Assembly (NCBI GenBank): GCA_961205875.1
Contig: OY540818.1
Location: 16,032,761-16,096,760 of the forward strand
Source of the DNA: Sialis fuliginosa
Taxonomy: Eukaryota > Arthropoda > Insecta > Megaloptera > Sialidae
DNA: 64,000 nt
Direction: 5' to 3'
Made by a program: the position numbers and the translations under genes. The notes under the pieces were generated by a model. It saw nothing but the letters and a program-made list of their open reading frames with translations. It did not search any database and had not been told where the DNA came from. Positions within the stretch are counted from its first letter, which is position 1, and each line of letters starts with the position of its first letter. Below are positions 60,455 through 64,000 of the stretch, piece by piece.

Positions 60455-60609
60455 ATGGAAAGCAACTCAGTGAGCCCGATGCCAGAAGAGGCCGCCCTCC
60501 CGCCCCCGGAAGACACTCTGCCGCCGGAAGACGATCTACCGGAACCTATCGGAACTCCACCTCGATCTGCATCGATACTGAAGGTCCCCGATAACGATTC
60601 TATTAAAAA
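60455..60609 (+). CDS. First coding exon of an unrecognised acidic, proline-rich protein (partial)
   Basis: An ATG in good context (AAAA before, G after) opens 51 codons plus two bases, ending at the donor AAAAA|GTAAGT, phase 2. The peptide starts MESNSVSPMPEEAALPPPED, is rich in Pro, Glu and Asp, has a PPRSASILK stretch, and ends with an acidic-to-lysine segment. The codons are much more GC-rich than the flanks, as in the other exons here. There is no signal peptide or membrane segment; it looks like a disordered cytosolic or nuclear N terminus. The remainder lies past the window end. I do not recognise the family. The minus-strand open frame over it (60415-60756) is a shadow. Confidence 0.6.
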
Positions 60610-62067
60610 GTAAGTGTTTTTTGACGTACTTGCTTGGCACAGTAGAACCTTCCAAAATAAACAGAACGAGACGATATGAAATATATTAAATAGATATCGT
60701 TCCGAGACCGTCTTGACATATAAATCTACTTTGATTGGCACAGCAGGACCTTCCAAAAATGTATATATAGGATAATTTTAATACAAAATAAATATACTGT
60801 GATGGGTATTTATATCACAGATTATTTTATACAGGATTTGATAAAATCTATATATAAATTAATTATACCCGAAAATAGACGGGTAGGAATCCTAAATAAA
60901 TATGGTATAAATCGTGGAAGCTACAATTAATAATTTATACACGCATGGCACATATGTTGCGGGTAAGTACAGTGCCGGTGGTATCAAAATTAAATATGAG
61001 GGGTAATTTTTTTTATTACTTTATTATTTATTTTTGTATTAATTACAATTGGGAAGGGGGAGGGTGTAAGTTATATATTTATTATGGTTTAGCGAATACG
61101 GGGGTAGATATTATATCTATTAAATATACCGGATGTATTATTTGTACATAATAAATATGAAAATTAAATTTTGGTTAATATTTTTTTGTTATATTCGATT
61201 CAACAGTTCAAAGTATAGGTAATAAAAATTTTGAGAACCACAGAACATACTAGATAATTCTGTGAGAAGAATGTATATGTTTTTTCAATTATGATTAATT
61301 AAAACTGACGATCTTTTTTTAATTTCAACAGATGCACACTTGCAAAAAAATCAAAATTATAAATGTTGCATTTTTTAATTATATTTTTTGTCTAACACTA
61401 TAAATAAAATATAAAAAAGTAAAACGGAAACACTTATAAGACATAAATACAACAGCTACTGTTCCATCTATCCGTCTGTCCGTACCATATTACAAAAACT
61501 ACTGGACCGAATGAGCTGAAATTAAGATAATTTTTTTAAAAATCTCGAAAATCATTAACTGAAAAAATCGAGTCTTGTTGAACTGATTTAAAAAAATATT
61601 TATATACCTGCGAAAAGTAAGAGAAAAAATTGGGTACCTTTAGAAAATCTGTTAAAACTAGGGTTTTTCTTATTTAGCACTAGCTGTGTCCACAGCTTCA
61701 CTCGCTTAAATATAAAAGTTAGATATATGGTATCGTGGAGTTTATTTTAGATCTTTTTATTTACACAATTCTTAACTACATTGAATTGTTCAAAATTTAA
61801 CGTAAGGTAACATCATATTGCAAAAAAGTGCAGTGGCAGCAAATATAGATTTACTAATATCGTCATTGCTTATTCCTTATGTTACCTAACGTAACAAAAT
61901 ATATACTAAAACCTGGGCAAAGAATCAAAGAATTAAAAAAAAACACGTAAATCGGATAAGTGATAACGAACAGACAGACAAGTGGACAGACATTGCGTTT
62001 TATAAAATGTAAGGATAGACTATAGACCAACATATCAACCCCATTCCCCTTTGCTAATCAGTATCAA

Positions 62068-62075
62068 TGACGTCA
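62068..62075. promoter_or_regulatory. Perfect TGACGTCA palindrome
   Basis: A cAMP-response-element-like octamer in AATGACGTCACTGCG context within the first coding intron of the last gene. Two more lie upstream of that gene at 55988-55995 and 58165-58172. May be regulatory, repeat-borne or chance. Confidence 0.25.
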
Positions 62076-62261
62076 CTGCGTTCGTCGTGAGGTAGACAAT
62101 ATAAACTTATCTTTAGATATCTTCTAACATTACAACGCTAAATGCATGTGTATGCACATACTGCAACAAATAGGTGCTTTCTAGTAAAATGTGTCGCTAC
62201 ATATTCTGTTATTATTCTTGCGTGTGTATATAATTACTATTGTAAACATATATGTATATAC

Positions 62262-63060
62262 CATGGGCGTAGCCAGGGTGGGGCAGGGGGGGGGCGCTTG
62301 CCCCCCCCTAGCTTGTGGACAAAAAGTAATAAGTAAATCAGTATTATTGTCCAAACAGGGATATTTCTAGACTTCTATGATGTCCATTGAATTTTTGAAC
62401 GTAAATTTATATTTTGGATCCAGAAAATAAAATATCAAAGTTTTTTTAATCACAATCTTTTAGTTTTACATGTAAACTAAAATATCAGGGAAAATTAAAA
62501 ATAAAATAAAAACACCTAAAGGCAAAGGTCGCAGTATTGGCAACAGTGAAAACTGTGTTTTGTGTTAAAATAACTACCCACAAAAGCATGGGCAAGGGGG
62601 GACGCTTGCCCCTCCCCCTAGCTTGTGAAGTAAGAGTAACAAATTAATCAGTTCATTGGCTAAATATTGACATTTTTAGATTCGAAAATTTAAATATCAT
62701 TGTTTTTTTTATTGTAAAGTTTTTTTTAAGTATATTATCAATTCAAATTAGATCGATTTTTTACATTAAATAAAAAAAAACACCAAAATAGCAACGTAGA
62801 GTACATTTTTGTAGAGGATTTTGTATTCAAAAAGATATGCACATACATATAAATTTAATTGATTGAAAAAAATGTGGCGAAAATAAAAGAAGAAATGAAA
62901 AAAATAATGACTTTTAATTGTTACTTTTTGCGCACCTATCTAGAGATATAATAAATAATGAAAATGTTAATTTTTTCAATACTAGGCAACACACGCCGAT
63001 CAATCGGTTTCAAAAAAAAAAATTTGCCCCCCCCTGAACAAAATCCTGGCTACGCCCATG
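62262..63060. mobile_element. hAT-like miniature element with CATGGGCGTAGCCAGG ends and a perfect 8-bp target duplication
   Basis: Left CATGGGCGTAGCCAGG and right CCTGGCTACGCCCATG are perfect 16-bp inverted ends. GTATATAC flanks both sides (62254-62261 and 63061-63068), a perfect 8-bp duplication. It is 799 bp with no transposase frame. Inside, at about 62588, a second copy of the left-end region (ATGGGCAAGGGGGG, CGCTTGCCCCTCCCCCTAGC) repeats the start after some 326 bp. Confidence 0.85.
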
Positions 63061-64000
63061 GTATATACATTGTATGTACCTATAGTTGGTAATATGCATT
63101 TGCAGAACATCACCGCGGTAAAATTTCATTTAGAAATTTATTGTATATGCAAATTATAATAATGTAACTATATTATTAGTTAATTATGTTGAGAATTGTT
63201 ATAGGTGTGATACTATATTATAATTTTACAATTATAATAGCAACCCTTGATAAATTTTAAATGATATCTACTACACCATTGTAAATGTAATTTTCACTAG
63301 CATTTGTTAAATTCATAAATATAGATACAAACTAAAGCCAAAAATACCTATTTGATTAAGTATATTATAAAAAAGTGCGAAATAGAACTCGCGCCCTGTG
63401 GGTTCCGTATCGTTATATTTATAAAACTTTTTGTTTTTTCTTTTTAAAGTACGGACCCCTAAAAATGTAATATATATATATATAATTAACTTAAAATATA
63501 TCACGTAAACCCCTCTATATATTGTCGCAGTGAATCCACCGTTTAGATACCACAAGCCAAAGGGGTATATAATACGAATACCTATCAAACTAAAACTGAA
63601 TTGGTCATTTTATTTTTGCACGAACAATAATTGTCGAGTGTTGTTTCCCTTCCAGTACAAAATACAACAAACAATTACGGGTGTGTGTGTGTGATTAGGG
63701 GGTGTAGGGGGGAACATTCACTTACTCACCTACACACCCAACCTTGAGCCAGTCGGGGTTTTCAACCCTGTTGATATGGAAACTGTCAAAACATTAATCA
63801 CTATACGAATGTTTGTATTAGGAGGGATGATCAAAACTGATTGCAGGTTTCCGTGGTCATCTATGCATATGTAATGATGCCATGTAATATACAAAACAGC
63901 AACACGGTGTTTTATAAAACACTTGGTATTTAAAAATATATAGGTACTTTTTGTTTAATTTTAATTAATACAAAAAATATTGTGCTGACTTTATAATCAT

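Larger units (their letters stand above)
60610..64000 (+). other. First coding intron of the partial gene, running off the window
   Basis: No further exon recognised. It contains a repeated CAGTAGAACCTTCCAAAA / CAGCAGGACCTTCCAAAA pair near 60640 and 60740, a TGACGTCA at 62068, the hAT-like element at 62262-63060, a (GT)n-like run near 63680, and AT-rich filler. Confidence 0.55.

Noticed and set aside
60415-60756. 113-residue minus-strand open frame
   Set aside because: Antisense shadow of the proline-rich coding exon at 60455-60609.
1-64000. CRISPR arrays, rRNA, tRNA genes, bacterial operons or intact transposase genes
   Set aside because: No regularly spaced repeats with unique spacers, no recognised RNA gene, and no transposase or reverse transcriptase motif in any frame. 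The 20-bp array near 37871 has no spacers.

Overview
The window is nuclear DNA from an insect, most likely a moth or butterfly. It is very AT-rich. Its genes have many exons with GT-AG introns, and the gaps and introns are packed with short dispersed repeats. The order-level call rests on repeat style (many copies of a 'CAAAATCGGTTCAGTAGTTTTT' type repeat and of a 'GAAGTCGGTTAAAA' type repeat, both familiar from lepidopteran genomes) and on the insect form of EGFR. I cannot name the species.

Three complete protein genes and the start of a fourth lie on the + strand. Egfr (CDS 12666-31134, 9 exons, 1397 aa, first intron 13.3 kb) is a full-length epidermal growth factor receptor with signal peptide, two ligand-binding L domains, the extended insect cysteine-rich region, one transmembrane segment, an intact tyrosine kinase and a tail with conserved tyrosine docking motifs. 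UDP-glucose 6-dehydrogenase (34854-39907, 7 exons, 480 aa; sugarless in fly) follows with all catalytic residues present. MED23, a Mediator subunit (40403-49754, 15 exons, 1359 aa), starts about 500 bp after the dehydrogenase stop codon. All exon joins were worked out by hand; they keep frame and match the known families from end to end. At 60455-60609 the first coding exon of an unrecognised acidic, proline-rich protein begins; the rest lies beyond the window.

The remainder is non-coding. Region 1-12 kb is intergenic or upstream of Egfr and holds a nested pair of hAT-like elements. Egfr intron 1 (12.8-26.1 kb) carries three copies of one terminal-inverted-repeat family. The Egfr 3' flank (31.1-34.8 kb) contains a long palindrome. 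Region 49.8-60.3 kb is intergenic and is a graveyard of miniature hAT-like, pogo-like, mariner-like and foldback elements. 60.6-64 kb is the first coding intron of the last gene and contains a 0.8-kb hAT-like element with a perfect 8-bp target duplication.

Functionally, the three genes all touch receptor tyrosine kinase signalling. EGFR is the receptor, UDP-glucose dehydrogenase supplies UDP-glucuronate for the heparan sulfate needed by growth-factor pathways, and MED23 (worm Sur-2) acts downstream of EGFR/Ras. Whether that adjacency means anything is untested. I found no bacterial-type system, CRISPR array, rRNA, convincing tRNA or intact transposase gene. The most unusual content is the set of palindromic elements and the way they nest in each other and in introns.
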